NCBI GenBank assembly: GCA_900549015.1
Contig: URMH01000005.1
Span: 21,834 to 85,833, forward strand
Length of the DNA stretch: 64,000 bases
Direction: 5' to 3'
From: an uncultured Blautia sp.
Lineage (GTDB): Bacteria; Bacillota; Clostridia; Lachnospirales; Lachnospiraceae
The position numbers were made by a program, and so were the translations under genes. The notes under the pieces are model-generated. The model was not told where the DNA came from and searched no databases. It saw only the letters and a program-made list of their open reading frames with translations. Below are positions 8,184 through 16,177 of this stretch, in pieces (the stretch's first letter is position 1; each line of letters opens with the position of its first letter).

Positions 8184-9791
8184 TTAACGAAACAAATCTG
8201 CAAGTATCTGGTCTGCTGTTTTATTTCTGTAACCTTCCGGGTCACTGAGGGTATTGCTGTTCCATCTGAAATATCCTGTGCAGTTGTTAAGATAATTACC
8301 ACTGGATGGGTGATAATCAAACTTATTATACCCAGAATACCTTGACATATATTTCCGCGCAAGCTGAATTGCCTGACTTGAAGAACTGCCATCCGGTGTA
8401 GGCGTACCGGAAATCTGACAGCCAGCATTCGGTGTGGAATGTACAATTACCGCACTCTTATCGGCACACTGTCCAAGTACAATCCATGTATGTCCGAGAT
8501 TACACCCTACATCTCCCGCCTGAAGACGGTATCCACTATTCTTAAGTTCTGCCTTGGAAATCAGTTTTCCCCATCCGTTGGATGCGTAATCTTCACAGAC
8601 TTCACTGGCAACAACTGTATAACCGCTTCCTTCTCCTGACTTACTGTGCATTACCTGGTATGCAGCCCAGCCCACAAATCCGGAACAATCCAGTCCTTTC
8701 TCTCTCTCGAATTTATGGTATTCATAATCATAACTGCTGTCCTGACTGTTATACCACTGTTTCCAGACAGGGCTTACACCCTTTCTTGTGGCGTCGTTCC
8801 AGCCACCGCCCCATACGTAAAGCGCCTGTCCAACCGGCTGGAGCGCTCCTGCAAGATAATTTTTAATCGTTCTCTTTCCTGTAGGCTTCTCTGTATCCGG
8901 TCTGCCATATTCCTTTAAAGAAGCGACACCTTCTTTATTAAATACGTATGTTTTTCCACCTATCTCCATTTCTGTATTTTCCACACGGACTCCGCCGTTT
9001 TTTGGATTCAGATAATACTTATCCCCCGTGCTTTTTATCGTAAGCCAGCCTGTATGTTTTCTGCCGTCCGTGCTCAGAAAATAATAGGTTTTTCCGTTTA
9101 TTTTCTTGAAGCCGTGCACCATTGCACCGTCTCTGTCCGATTTTGGCGCCGAATTGAAATAACATTTCTTTTTGGATGAAAATGTTTTCCAGCCTGTTGC
9201 CATACGACCCGACTTGTTAAAATACCTGGTGATATTTTTCTTCGTATCCTTCAGCATTACATCTGAGGACATGATACCTGTCTTTGTATTAAAATAATAC
9301 TTGTATTTTCCCTCGTAAAGCCAGCCGGTTCTCATAATTCCCGTCTTTTTATCAAAATAATATTTTTTTCCGCTTAAGGTGTACCACCCTGTTACCATTC
9401 GGCCTGACGCGGTAAAGTAACGTTTCTTTCCCTGTCCGTCCTTTCTCCAGCCGACTGCCATGTTTAAGTCCTGCTGTCTGCATTTATTCAAATTACCGCT
9501 TCCAAAATAATACCGGCTGCCGTTTATCGTCTGCCAGCCTTTTTTCTGGATTCCTGTTTTCGTATCAAAATAATATTTTTTCTGTTTTCCGTTTTGTTTC
9601 AGGGTAAGCCAGCCCTTTGCTTTCGCACCGCTCTTTAAAATGTAATACTGCTTTCCGTTAATTTTCTGAAATCCTTTCTTTGTCGCTGCCTCTACCTGTG
9701 TGGGATTTGCCACTGCTGTAACGCCAACTGTTACTGCCGCAAGCATAAGGATCAAACTCCAGATCTTTAATTTCCTGCATATCTTTCTCAT
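8184..9791 (-). CDS. Second GW-repeat cell-wall-binding protein with NlpC/P60-like domain
   Basis: 535 aa from the ATG at 9789-9791. I prefer this start to the in-frame one at 9833 because it has AGAAGGGGA at the right distance and gives the same N-terminus type as its paralogue (MRKICRKLKIW). Signal peptide, GW/YYF repeats and C-terminal domain (GLDCSGF, LGHTW, VIVHS) match the neighbour at 6374-7993 almost block for block. It is a recent-looking tandem duplicate with some divergence in the catalytic domain loops. Confidence 0.88.
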   Translation of the reverse strand: MRKICRKLKIWSLILMLAAVTVGVTAVANPTQVEAATKKGFQKINGKQYYILKSGAKAKGWLTLKQNGKQKKYYFDTKTGIQKKGWQTINGSRYYFGSGNLNKCRQQDLNMAVGWRKDGQGKKRYFTASGRMVTGWYTLSGKKYYFDKKTGIMRTGWLYEGKYKYYFNTKTGIMSSDVMLKDTKKNITRYFNKSGRMATGWKTFSSKKKCYFNSAPKSDRDGAMVHGFKKINGKTYYFLSTDGRKHTGWLTIKSTGDKYYLNPKNGGVRVENTEMEIGGKTYVFNKEGVASLKEYGRPDTEKPTGKRTIKNYLAGALQPVGQALYVWGGGWNDATRKGVSPVWKQWYNSQDSSYDYEYHKFEREKGLDCSGFVGWAAYQVMHSKSGEGSGYTVVASEVCEDYASNGWGKLISKAELKNSGYRLQAGDVGCNLGHTWIVLGQCADKSAVIVHSTPNAGCQISGTPTPDGSSSSQAIQLARKYMSRYSGYNKFDYHPSSGNYLNNCTGYFRWNSNTLSDPEGYRNKTADQILADLFR

Positions 9792-9850
9792 ATTCACTGT
9801 CCCCTTCTCTCTGTTTCCAGTTTTCTGATACAAGCACTATTTTACATTTT

Positions 9851-9898
9851 TGTTACAATCCTATAAAGGATTATAAACTCGTCTTCTATTTCCGTCAA
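9851..9898 (-). promoter_or_regulatory. Promoter of the second GW-repeat hydrolase with a degenerate WalR-like box
   Basis: Minus strand TTGACG (9893-9898), 17-bp spacer, TATAAT (9870-9875), the same hexamers and spacing as the paralogue's promoter. TGTTAC-N5-TATAAA sits at 9851-9867 in the same position relative to the -10, with one mismatch in the second half-site. Confidence 0.6.
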
Positions 9899-9957
9899 CA
9901 CCTGAGAGTAAGGATATGGAAATCTGTGAAATCTCCACAATTTTCCACAAATAAATT

Positions 9958-9987
9958 AGGACAAAACACCCAAAGATGTTTTGTCCT
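9958..9987 (-). terminator. Terminator of ddh
   Basis: Perfect 11-bp arms (9958-9968, 9977-9987; AGGACAAAACA type) with an 8-nt loop, 62 bp past the ddh stop. T-rich on the minus strand after the hairpin. Confidence 0.7.
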
Positions 9988-10048
9988 TTATACACGCAAA
10001 TCCGATATTTAATATTTATCCGGTCTGTTCACAGATAAATTGTTGAGA

Positions 10049-11035
10049 TTACAGAAGATTCTTACGAAGCTCTGCTCCGTCCAAAGCGCTCAAATAAGCA
10101 GGCGCTACATCGAATACGGTCTTGCAGCCTTTCTGTCCTTCTTTGTACATGCGGTATGCTGCACGGGCGTATGCCACGATGACAGAGGAGGTAAACTCCG
10201 GATTGGAATCCAGTTTCAGACTGTATTCAATCACATGACTATTTTCATTATCCCAGCCTGTTTTTCCGCTCCTGATGACAAAACCGCCGTGAGGAATTCC
10301 GCTATGGTCACGTTTCAGTTCTTCCTCTGTGATAAAATGAACGGTTGTATCATAATCTGCAAAATAGTTCGGCATATTTTTGATTTCTTCTTCGATTTTC
10401 TTAAGGTCTGCGCCCTCCTCCGGCACAACGAAGCACTCTCTTGTGTGCTTCTGTCTTGTAGTAAGCTCCGGATTCTCTCCGTTTCTCACGGATTCAAGAG
10501 CAGATTCTACAGGAATAGTGTACTGCTTGCCGTCCTTTACGCCTTCCACGCGGCGGATTGCATCGGAATGTCCCTGGCTTACGCCTTTTCCCCAGAATGT
10601 GTAATCTTTTCCATTTGTAAGGATTGCGTTTGCATACATACGGTTCAGGGAAAACATTCCCGGATCCCAGCCTACGGAAATAATTCCAACGTGACCGCTC
10701 TCCTGTGCTTTTTCATCTACATTTGCAAAATGCTCCGGGATTCTGGCGTGTGTATCAAAACTGTCCACCACATTAAACCATTTTGCAAGCTCCGGTGTCT
10801 GCTCCGGAAGGTCTGTCGCGCTTCCTCCGCAGAGGATCATTACATCTATCTCATCTTTCATGGAAACCGCCTGATCTGCGGAATAAACTTTTCCGCCTTC
10901 TGTAAGGATTTTTACAGTAGCAGGGTCGCGACGTGTAAATACACCTGCAAGTTCCATATCCGGGTTATGTTTGATGGCGCACTCTACGCCCCGTCCCAGA
11001 TTTCCATATCCAAAAATTCCAACACGAATGCTCAT
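10049..11035 (-). CDS. ddh: meso-Diaminopimelate D-dehydrogenase
   Basis: 328 aa, full length for Ddh. It makes meso-2,6-diaminopimelate from tetrahydrodipicolinate in one NADPH-dependent step for lysine and peptidoglycan. N-terminal nucleotide motif GIFGYGNLGRG at about 6-16, the VFTRRDP segment, the VDSFDTHARIP block and the SVGWDPGMFSLNR block are typical. Single-gene unit with a terminator downstream. Its neighbours are wall hydrolases, so the region has a cell-wall theme. Confidence 0.94.
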   Translation of the reverse strand: MSIRVGIFGYGNLGRGVECAIKHNPDMELAGVFTRRDPATVKILTEGGKVYSADQAVSMKDEIDVMILCGGSATDLPEQTPELAKWFNVVDSFDTHARIPEHFANVDEKAQESGHVGIISVGWDPGMFSLNRMYANAILTNGKDYTFWGKGVSQGHSDAIRRVEGVKDGKQYTIPVESALESVRNGENPELTTRQKHTRECFVVPEEGADLKKIEEEIKNMPNYFADYDTTVHFITEEELKRDHSGIPHGGFVIRSGKTGWDNENSHVIEYSLKLDSNPEFTSSVIVAYARAAYRMYKEGQKGCKTVFDVAPAYLSALDGAELRKNLL

Positions 11036-11109
11036 ACTTAATTCCTCCTGTCCATTTCATTTAACACTGTAACATAGTAATACGTTCAATTAAGATTGTC
11101 AATATTTTT

Positions 11110-11757
11110 TTAACAGCATACAAAAGTTCCCGGACAGCAGCAATTACAGGCAGCCTGAGCAAGACAGAGGTTCATACAGATATTTCCTGTCCCTCTGGGC
11201 ATTCCTCCGAATGGATTCTGCTGTTCCTGATACCAGGTTCCGCCTCCCTCCATACGCTGAAGCACCATTCTGTACTGCATATTGTCAGGTTCCAGGCGCA
11301 CAGCCTCCCGAATGTGGTTCAGTGCATTTACATTATTTCCCATTCCCATATTTGCCATTGCAGACAGGTAGTACCACTGCCCGTTTCTCTGGGAAAGGGA
11401 GCTTAACACATTCAAAGCTTCCTGATAATGTCCGCTTTGTACGTAATTTGCCGCAGCCTGTCTTCTCAGCTCCTCCTCATCCTGGTAGGTACTGCTTCTC
11501 TGACCTCCGCCGTAGCCTCCGAATCCGCCAAAACCACCGTAGCTGTTTTCTGCAGAATCATATCCATACTCGCGTTCCTTCATAATCTGCTCATACGCCT
11601 GCTGAACCTGCTTGAATTTTTCTTCCGCCTGATCCTTGTTTGGATTATTGATATTCGCGTCCGGGTGATATTTCCGGCTGAGACGGCGGTATGCTTTTTT
11701 TACTTCATCATCTGTTGCACTTCGGGGTACACCTAACACACTATATGGATCTAACAT
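11110..11757 (-). CDS. J-domain (DnaJ-like) protein with TPR-like middle and Cys-rich tail
   Basis: 215 aa. The J domain at 1-62 has the HPD motif (KYHPDAN) needed to stimulate a DnaK ATPase. A Gly/Tyr-rich linker follows at about 70-95, then a helical, TPR-like stretch (about 100-170). The last 20 residues hold six cysteines (NICMNLCLAQAACNCCCPG), unusual for a J protein. No zinc-finger or client-binding domain of classic DnaJ is present, so this is a class III type. The start overlaps the upstream DUF5685 gene by 7 bp. Confidence 0.85.
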   Translation of the reverse strand: MLDPYSVLGVPRSATDDEVKKAYRRLSRKYHPDANINNPNKDQAEEKFKQVQQAYEQIMKEREYGYDSAENSYGGFGGFGGYGGGQRSSTYQDEEELRRQAAANYVQSGHYQEALNVLSSLSQRNGQWYYLSAMANMGMGNNVNALNHIREAVRLEPDNMQYRMVLQRMEGGGTWYQEQQNPFGGMPRGTGNICMNLCLAQAACNCCCPGTFVCC

Positions 11758-12599
11758 TTCTCTCTTTTCTCCCGTTCTTCCCTTCTTCTTTTACTAATCT
11801 CCTCAAATCTGCACCAGACACCGGAATATAGTATATTTCGGAGAATATCTCCGTATTTTATAACAGGAAGCTTCTCAAATTCTTTACAAACTTCTGCAAG
11901 CATCATAATCAAAATGCTGCGAACTTCCTCTTCAAACCCTTTCAGCATACACTTTTCAGAAAACGGATTGTAATTTCCATTTTCCGCATCTTTTTCCACA
12001 TCATCATAAGCATCGAGAAGGTAGATAAATTTTCCGAGGTAAAATCCGATTTTTCGAAGAGATTTTTCCCACATATCATGGCGTACTGCAAGAATCTCTT
12101 CCATAATTTTCCCAAAGCACCCCGCCATTTTATCAAGGTCTTTTTCTCCTTCTTTTTCCCAGGCAGACAGCCGCTCCAGATGTTCTATAATAACCGGAAT
12201 TTTCTCTTTATATACTTCTTCCAGATGATTTTCCCTGTTCTGGAGAAGGGCTGCATATATGCGACGCGTTACTTTCTTTTCATCATTCCAGTCATCCATA
12301 CATTTATAATAGGTAAGAAGAATATTCATATCTGCGCCATATTCTGTCATTTCATTCTTTCTTACCTGCTGCTTGTTAACAGGGTGAACAGCGCACCTTG
12401 TTGTACCCTGTTTTGTGGGCGGCTCGTAAAGCCCGCTTAAAAGCACGACAACAAAGGTCATATCGTAGCTTATGGAAATCTGTCCGGAAACTCCGTACTT
12501 TCTTTTCAGCTCACGGCATAGACCACAGTAAAAAGAACGATATACGTCAAAATCCTTAAATTTCATCTCCGGCTTATTTACAATTACATATCCAAACAT
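11751..12599 (-). CDS. DUF5685 family protein, function unknown
   Basis: 282 aa. The opening MFGYVIVNKPEMKFKDFD followed by FYCGLCRELKRKYG is what I recognise as the DUF5685 family found beside J-domain genes. It is helical and soluble with no signal peptide; the Cys pair in YCGLC could bind metal. It overlaps the J-domain gene by 7 bp and lies 1 bp from the zinc-ribbon gene stop, so the three are one operon. No enzyme motif is visible. Confidence 0.75.
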   Translation of the reverse strand: MFGYVIVNKPEMKFKDFDVYRSFYCGLCRELKRKYGVSGQISISYDMTFVVVLLSGLYEPPTKQGTTRCAVHPVNKQQVRKNEMTEYGADMNILLTYYKCMDDWNDEKKVTRRIYAALLQNRENHLEEVYKEKIPVIIEHLERLSAWEKEGEKDLDKMAGCFGKIMEEILAVRHDMWEKSLRKIGFYLGKFIYLLDAYDDVEKDAENGNYNPFSEKCMLKGFEEEVRSILIMMLAEVCKEFEKLPVIKYGDILRNILYSGVWCRFEEISKRRREEREKREKC

Positions 12600-12600
12600 C

Positions 12601-13008
12601 TCAGCTCCTCTTTACAAACTTTGTATGGCATTTTGGACAGTCGATTTCTATTTTTCCCTTTCCTTTTGGAATCCTGATTTTCTGTCCGCAGCCCGGACAG
12701 GTATAAATATGATTTGTCCTGCGTTCTGCCATCAGGCTTTTTTCTTTCTGAAAACGCAGGCGAAGCTTTGCTGTTCTCGCAAGAAACCACTGATTTTCCT
12801 CATATCTTTTCTGGATATTTCTGGAAAAAATTCGAAAATAAGTATAAATAATGGCAGCAAGACCCAGTGTGTCAAGAAGCGCTCCCACATTGCTTCTCCC
12901 CGCAAAAATGGCAAGAAGAACGCACACAAATGCTGCTCCCATTGTAAATTTTGACAACTCGTCCACACCATAGCGCCCCTGCATAAACCGGATAAACTTT
13001 TCTTTCAT
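12601..13008 (-). CDS. Small membrane protein with C-terminal zinc ribbon
   Basis: 135 aa. Two hydrophobic segments at about 22-55 (GAAFVCVLLAIFAG and LGLAAIIYTYF), a basic helix, then a zinc ribbon CPGCGQ...CPKCHT at about 104-127. Head gene of the zinc-ribbon/DUF5685/J-domain operon. A membrane adaptor for the chaperone-like partners is possible, but that is inference from position only. Confidence 0.7.
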   Translation of the reverse strand: MKEKFIRFMQGRYGVDELSKFTMGAAFVCVLLAIFAGRSNVGALLDTLGLAAIIYTYFRIFSRNIQKRYEENQWFLARTAKLRLRFQKEKSLMAERRTNHIYTCPGCGQKIRIPKGKGKIEIDCPKCHTKFVKRS

Positions 13009-13027
13009 TTCAATTCACTGCTCCTTA

Positions 13028-13534
13028 CTATTCTCTTACAAGTACCTTTTCCACTTCTGCTATGTACATTACATGGTAATCTTTTTCCGGATACCATCTC
13101 TCATCGTTTTCTTTCTCGTCAAAACACTGCGGTTTGATGTCGTCATGGTACATTTTTCTGCACACCATGATCATATCCGCCTCTTCGATTCCTGCTGTTC
13201 CGTCTGTAAAATAAGGCGTCAGCCCTGCCTCTTTGATCTTATCGATTCCCTTTCCACTGACGCGTCCACAGTAGCCAAGCTCCTGTCTGTATTTTTCCCC
13301 GAGAACAGAAATCGTAAACCTCTCTTCTCTGTCTACAAATTCCTTTGTATAACGCTGCGGGCGGATATACACTGTCACTGTGTTTTTCCCCCACATAACT
13401 CCCATTGCGCCCCAGCTTGCTGTCATTGTGTTACATTTTTCTTCATTTCCCGCTGTGATAAGAAGCCATTCCTTTCCGATTTTTGTGAAAGGATTCATTG
13501 TCAGCTCTTCTGCTTTTACCTCTTTAAATCCCAT
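13028..13534 (-). CDS. Flavin reductase-like, FMN-binding split-barrel protein
   Basis: 168 aa. The segment NTMTASWGAMGVMWGKNTVTVYIRP is the flavin-binding core of flavin reductase-like domain proteins, with PQRYTKEFVDREERFTISVL following. It probably binds FMN and reduces flavin or an unknown substrate. It lies 19 bp upstream of the zinc-ribbon gene on the same strand and may start that operon. A second family member is at 62989-63555 but is quite different in sequence and base composition. Confidence 0.85.
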   Translation of the reverse strand: MGFKEVKAEELTMNPFTKIGKEWLLITAGNEEKCNTMTASWGAMGVMWGKNTVTVYIRPQRYTKEFVDREERFTISVLGEKYRQELGYCGRVSGKGIDKIKEAGLTPYFTDGTAGIEEADMIMVCRKMYHDDIKPQCFDEKENDERWYPEKDYHVMYIAEVEKVLVRE

Positions 13535-13635
13535 TTTGTGTTCCTCCTCTATGTTTCACTACTTTGTTGTCAAATTTAGGATATATTCTATCACAGTTGA
13601 GATGGATTTTCCAGTGATACACAGAAAGTTCATAG

Positions 13636-13795
13636 GTACAGTTCACGCAGACAGACAGATTGAGACAGCACATGAAAGCATGTAGCTGTCTCAATCTTTT
13701 TGCCTGCAGGGAGCGCCAGTTGATGAGCAAACTAGCTGCGCAGCAGCGAAAAAGCGCTATAATCGCGATTTGCGAATGGCGCGAGTGAACTGTAC
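13636..13795. repeat. 160-bp structured element with 11-bp terminal inverted repeats
   Basis: Perfect inverted ends GTACAGTTCAC (13636-13646) and GTGAACTGTAC (13785-13795). Nested inside are a terminator-like hairpin (AGATTGAGACAGC at 13657-13669 with GCTGTCTCAATCT at 13685-13697, plus an inner ACATG/CATGT stem and a T5 run on the plus strand), a second pair GCGCCA (13713-13718) and TGGCGC (13777-13782), and small palindromes GCTGCGCAGC and AATCGCGATT. It contains no ORF. It looks like a MITE-type or REP-like repeat, or a structured RNA. Confidence 0.6.
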
Positions 13796-13851
13796 TTATT
13801 TACTTAGAATCCGCATCAAACTGTCCCTTTAAAAATAGTTAAAATTGGATA

Positions 13852-13880
13852 TTGAATAGTGTACAGTTTCTATGTATGAT
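13852..13880 (+). promoter_or_regulatory. Promoter of the ECF S-component gene
   Basis: TTGAAT (13852-13857), 17-bp spacer, TATGAT (13875-13880), 28 bp before the start codon. There is no room for a riboswitch between this promoter and the gene. Confidence 0.6.
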
Positions 13881-13908
13881 AACGGTAACATTTAAGGAAA
13901 GGCAGTGA

Positions 13909-14520
13909 ATGATTATGAACAAACAAAATGCTACTATTATGAAACTGGCAGAAACTGCACTTCTTGCAGCCCTCTGCTTTGTATCTTTTACCTTTTTGCA
14001 GATTAAAATTCCAGTACCCGGAGGTGATGCTACTTCCCTTCATATCGGCAATGCCTTCTGTGTAATAGGCGCTCTTCTTCTTGGCGGCTGGTACGGCGGT
14101 CTTGCAGGTGCGATTGGAATGACAATCGCAGATATAATGGATCCTGTTTATATTACTGTTGCACCAAAAACCTTTATACTGAAGCTTTGCATTGGCTTAA
14201 TTACCGGTCTTGTTGCTCATAAAATTGCAAAAATCAACGAAAGCCACGACAAAAAATATGTGTTTAAATGGAGCGTGATCGCTTCTGTTGCAGGTCTCGG
14301 CTTTAATGTGATTGCCGATCCTGTTGTAGGATATTTCTACAAAAGGCTGATTCTCGGACAGCCACAGGAAATGGCAGACGTTCTTGCAAAAATGAGCGCT
14401 GCTGCAACCCTTGTAAATGCCGTCGTATCTGTTGTTCTTGTAGCTTTCCTCTACAATGCAGTACGCCCTGCTTTTATCAAAATGCAGCTTATACAGGTAA
14501 AACCAAAACAACTGTGTTAA
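13909..14520 (+). CDS. ECF transporter substrate-binding S component, substrate unknown
   Basis: 203 aa integral membrane protein with about six hydrophobic segments. The layout KLAETALLAALCFVSFTF, GGWYGGLAGAIGMTIADI and KTFILKLCIGLITGL is typical of the ECF_trnsprt-type S components. It captures a vitamin or cofactor precursor and uses a shared EcfAA'T energising module, which is not in the window. AAGGAAAGG six bases before ATG 13909 supports this start. No riboswitch was seen upstream, so the substrate cannot be named. Confidence 0.82.
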   Translation: MIMNKQNATIMKLAETALLAALCFVSFTFLQIKIPVPGGDATSLHIGNAFCVIGALLLGGWYGGLAGAIGMTIADIMDPVYITVAPKTFILKLCIGLITGLVAHKIAKINESHDKKYVFKWSVIASVAGLGFNVIADPVVGYFYKRLILGQPQEMADVLAKMSAAATLVNAVVSVVLVAFLYNAVRPAFIKMQLIQVKPKQLC

Positions 14521-14558
14521 TGCCCTATCTCCAATCACAATTTACCTTCCTATTCCCC

Positions 14559-14594
14559 AAAAAGGAGAATGGCGCAGCCGCCATTCTCCTTTTT
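14559..14594. terminator. Bidirectional terminator between ECF S component and DUF1002 gene
   Basis: Perfect 16-bp arms (14559-14574, 14579-14594) with a 4-nt loop, A-run on the left and T-run on the right, so it works on both strands between two convergent genes. Confidence 0.88.
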
Positions 14595-14607
14595 CACTTC
14601 TTTCCAT

Positions 14608-16080
14608 TTATTCTGTTGGATAAGTCTCTTCTGTTCCAGCCGGGATTTCTTCTGTTCCTTCTGTAGTCTGCTCTGCCGGCTGTTCTGTTGCTTCACCATT
14701 CTCTGTTGTCTCATCTGTAAAGATTGTCTCTCCATAAAGATTCTCAAAGAATTTCAGGGTATCATGATAGAGAAGCTCTCTGTCCTCCTGCGCTATATCT
14801 GCAAGAATATCGGCTGCTGCCTCTTCCTCTGTTTTTTCCGGCTGCTCAATATTAAAAATTTCTTTGAGCTTTTCATTCATCATATTCAGCTCAACACTGA
14901 TATACTTTTCCATTCCTGTGGGAATATAAGAGCCAGTTCCCTCTGTCAGAATCTGATAATACGTTTCCTCTACTTTCTGTGAAAGAAGCGCACCTGTTTC
15001 TGCGTCAATCACTGCAGAAGGAGTGAATCCTGCTCCCATAGCTTCCAGAAGAGCATCTGCATCTCCTTCATACTCTCCGGCACAGAACTTTTTCAAAATG
15101 TCATACTGTGACTGTGCCTGCTCGCTGAGAGCAGCCTCTCCAGTTTCTGATTCCGGTACATTTTCTCCCTCTGTTCCTTCTTCTTCCATAGGCTCTTCTG
15201 TAGAACTTGTAGGTACATCTTCTCCCAGAATGCTTTCATCTACATCACTGAGAATACTGTCCTGATCCACAACATCTGTTTCGCTTTCTGTTTCCTCAGA
15301 AACTTCTCCTGATACATTTTCCTCAACACGTTCCAGTGTTTCCTGCATATCCTCATAATTATAATTCTGCTGGGCAATCTGCTCAAGAAGAGAAACAATT
15401 TTATCCATCTCCTCAGAATCAACTGTTACGTTGTTCTGCTGCGCTATATTAAACACAATATTGTAAATTTCATTTGCGTCCTGGACATTATTCTGAATCA
15501 CTTCTATCTTTGCCTGATTGATTACAGTAGTGGCGTCATTTTTTCCAACCTTATCCGCAAGATTTCCGGTAACTACCATCTCCTCTGTTGCAATCTCTTT
15601 CTTTGTCTCATCCAGTTTTTCACCGCTGGCAGCTTCATATGCCATCTGAATACCTGTGAGAGCTCCTGTTCCAGATACCTCGAACGGGCAGGCAGCTACC
15701 ACCTCGCAGTTTTTCACTCCTGATGTAGAAAGTGTCGTTGCAATCATATTTCCGGTAACCCAGTTTAAGTTTGCAGTACGCACACGGATTCCACCGGACT
15801 GTGTCGGTTTTACATAAGCACAGCTTACTGTTCTTGTTCCAATCTGTTCAAGAGGAACATAAGAACTTAAATGATCTCTCTCGTCCTGGTTTGTGATTGT
15901 TAAAATCTGCACCTCATCTGCACTTGTTTTAAAGTACTTCATCATAGTCTGTTTCTGTGCATCTGTTAAATCTGCTCCAAGAGTTACCACCTTCATACCA
16001 TCTGCCATTGCAGGAACCACACTTCCTGCACTTAAACATGCACTTAAAAGCACTGCACCCAGTAATTTGCCTTTTCTCAT
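14608..16080 (-). CDS. Secreted DUF1002 (YpuA-type) protein with acidic linker
   Basis: 490 aa from the ATG at 16078-16080, chosen over the in-frame start at 16134 because AAGGAGGAG precedes it and a signal peptide (MRKGKLLGAVLLSACLSAG) follows at once. Residues ~30-260 match my memory of DUF1002 (GADLTDAQKQTMMKYF, the VPLEQIGTRTVSCAYV block, TGIQMAYEAASG). A long Glu/Ser/Thr-rich segment (~270-330) and a second helical region follow. The C-terminus is again acidic (TEEIPAGTEETYPTE). Exported; function unknown. Confidence 0.8.
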   Translation of the reverse strand: MRKGKLLGAVLLSACLSAGSVVPAMADGMKVVTLGADLTDAQKQTMMKYFKTSADEVQILTITNQDERDHLSSYVPLEQIGTRTVSCAYVKPTQSGGIRVRTANLNWVTGNMIATTLSTSGVKNCEVVAACPFEVSGTGALTGIQMAYEAASGEKLDETKKEIATEEMVVTGNLADKVGKNDATTVINQAKIEVIQNNVQDANEIYNIVFNIAQQNNVTVDSEEMDKIVSLLEQIAQQNYNYEDMQETLERVEENVSGEVSEETESETDVVDQDSILSDVDESILGEDVPTSSTEEPMEEEGTEGENVPESETGEAALSEQAQSQYDILKKFCAGEYEGDADALLEAMGAGFTPSAVIDAETGALLSQKVEETYYQILTEGTGSYIPTGMEKYISVELNMMNEKLKEIFNIEQPEKTEEEAAADILADIAQEDRELLYHDTLKFFENLYGETIFTDETTENGEATEQPAEQTTEGTEEIPAGTEETYPTE

Positions 16081-16177
16081 AGATTCTGCTCCTCCTTGTG
16101 AAATATCTCCTTGATGTGTCTCATTATAACACACTTTTGTCTTAATCTGTAATCTACATTTAAATTTTATATTCTTT

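Noticed and set aside
10040..11041. Long plus-strand open frame of 333 codons
   Set aside because: It is the mirror of ddh; the translated sequence has no domain and the minus-strand gene is clear.
13796..13908. Riboswitch before the ECF S component
   Set aside because: Only about 22 bases remain between the expected transcription start and the start codon, too short for any known aptamer.
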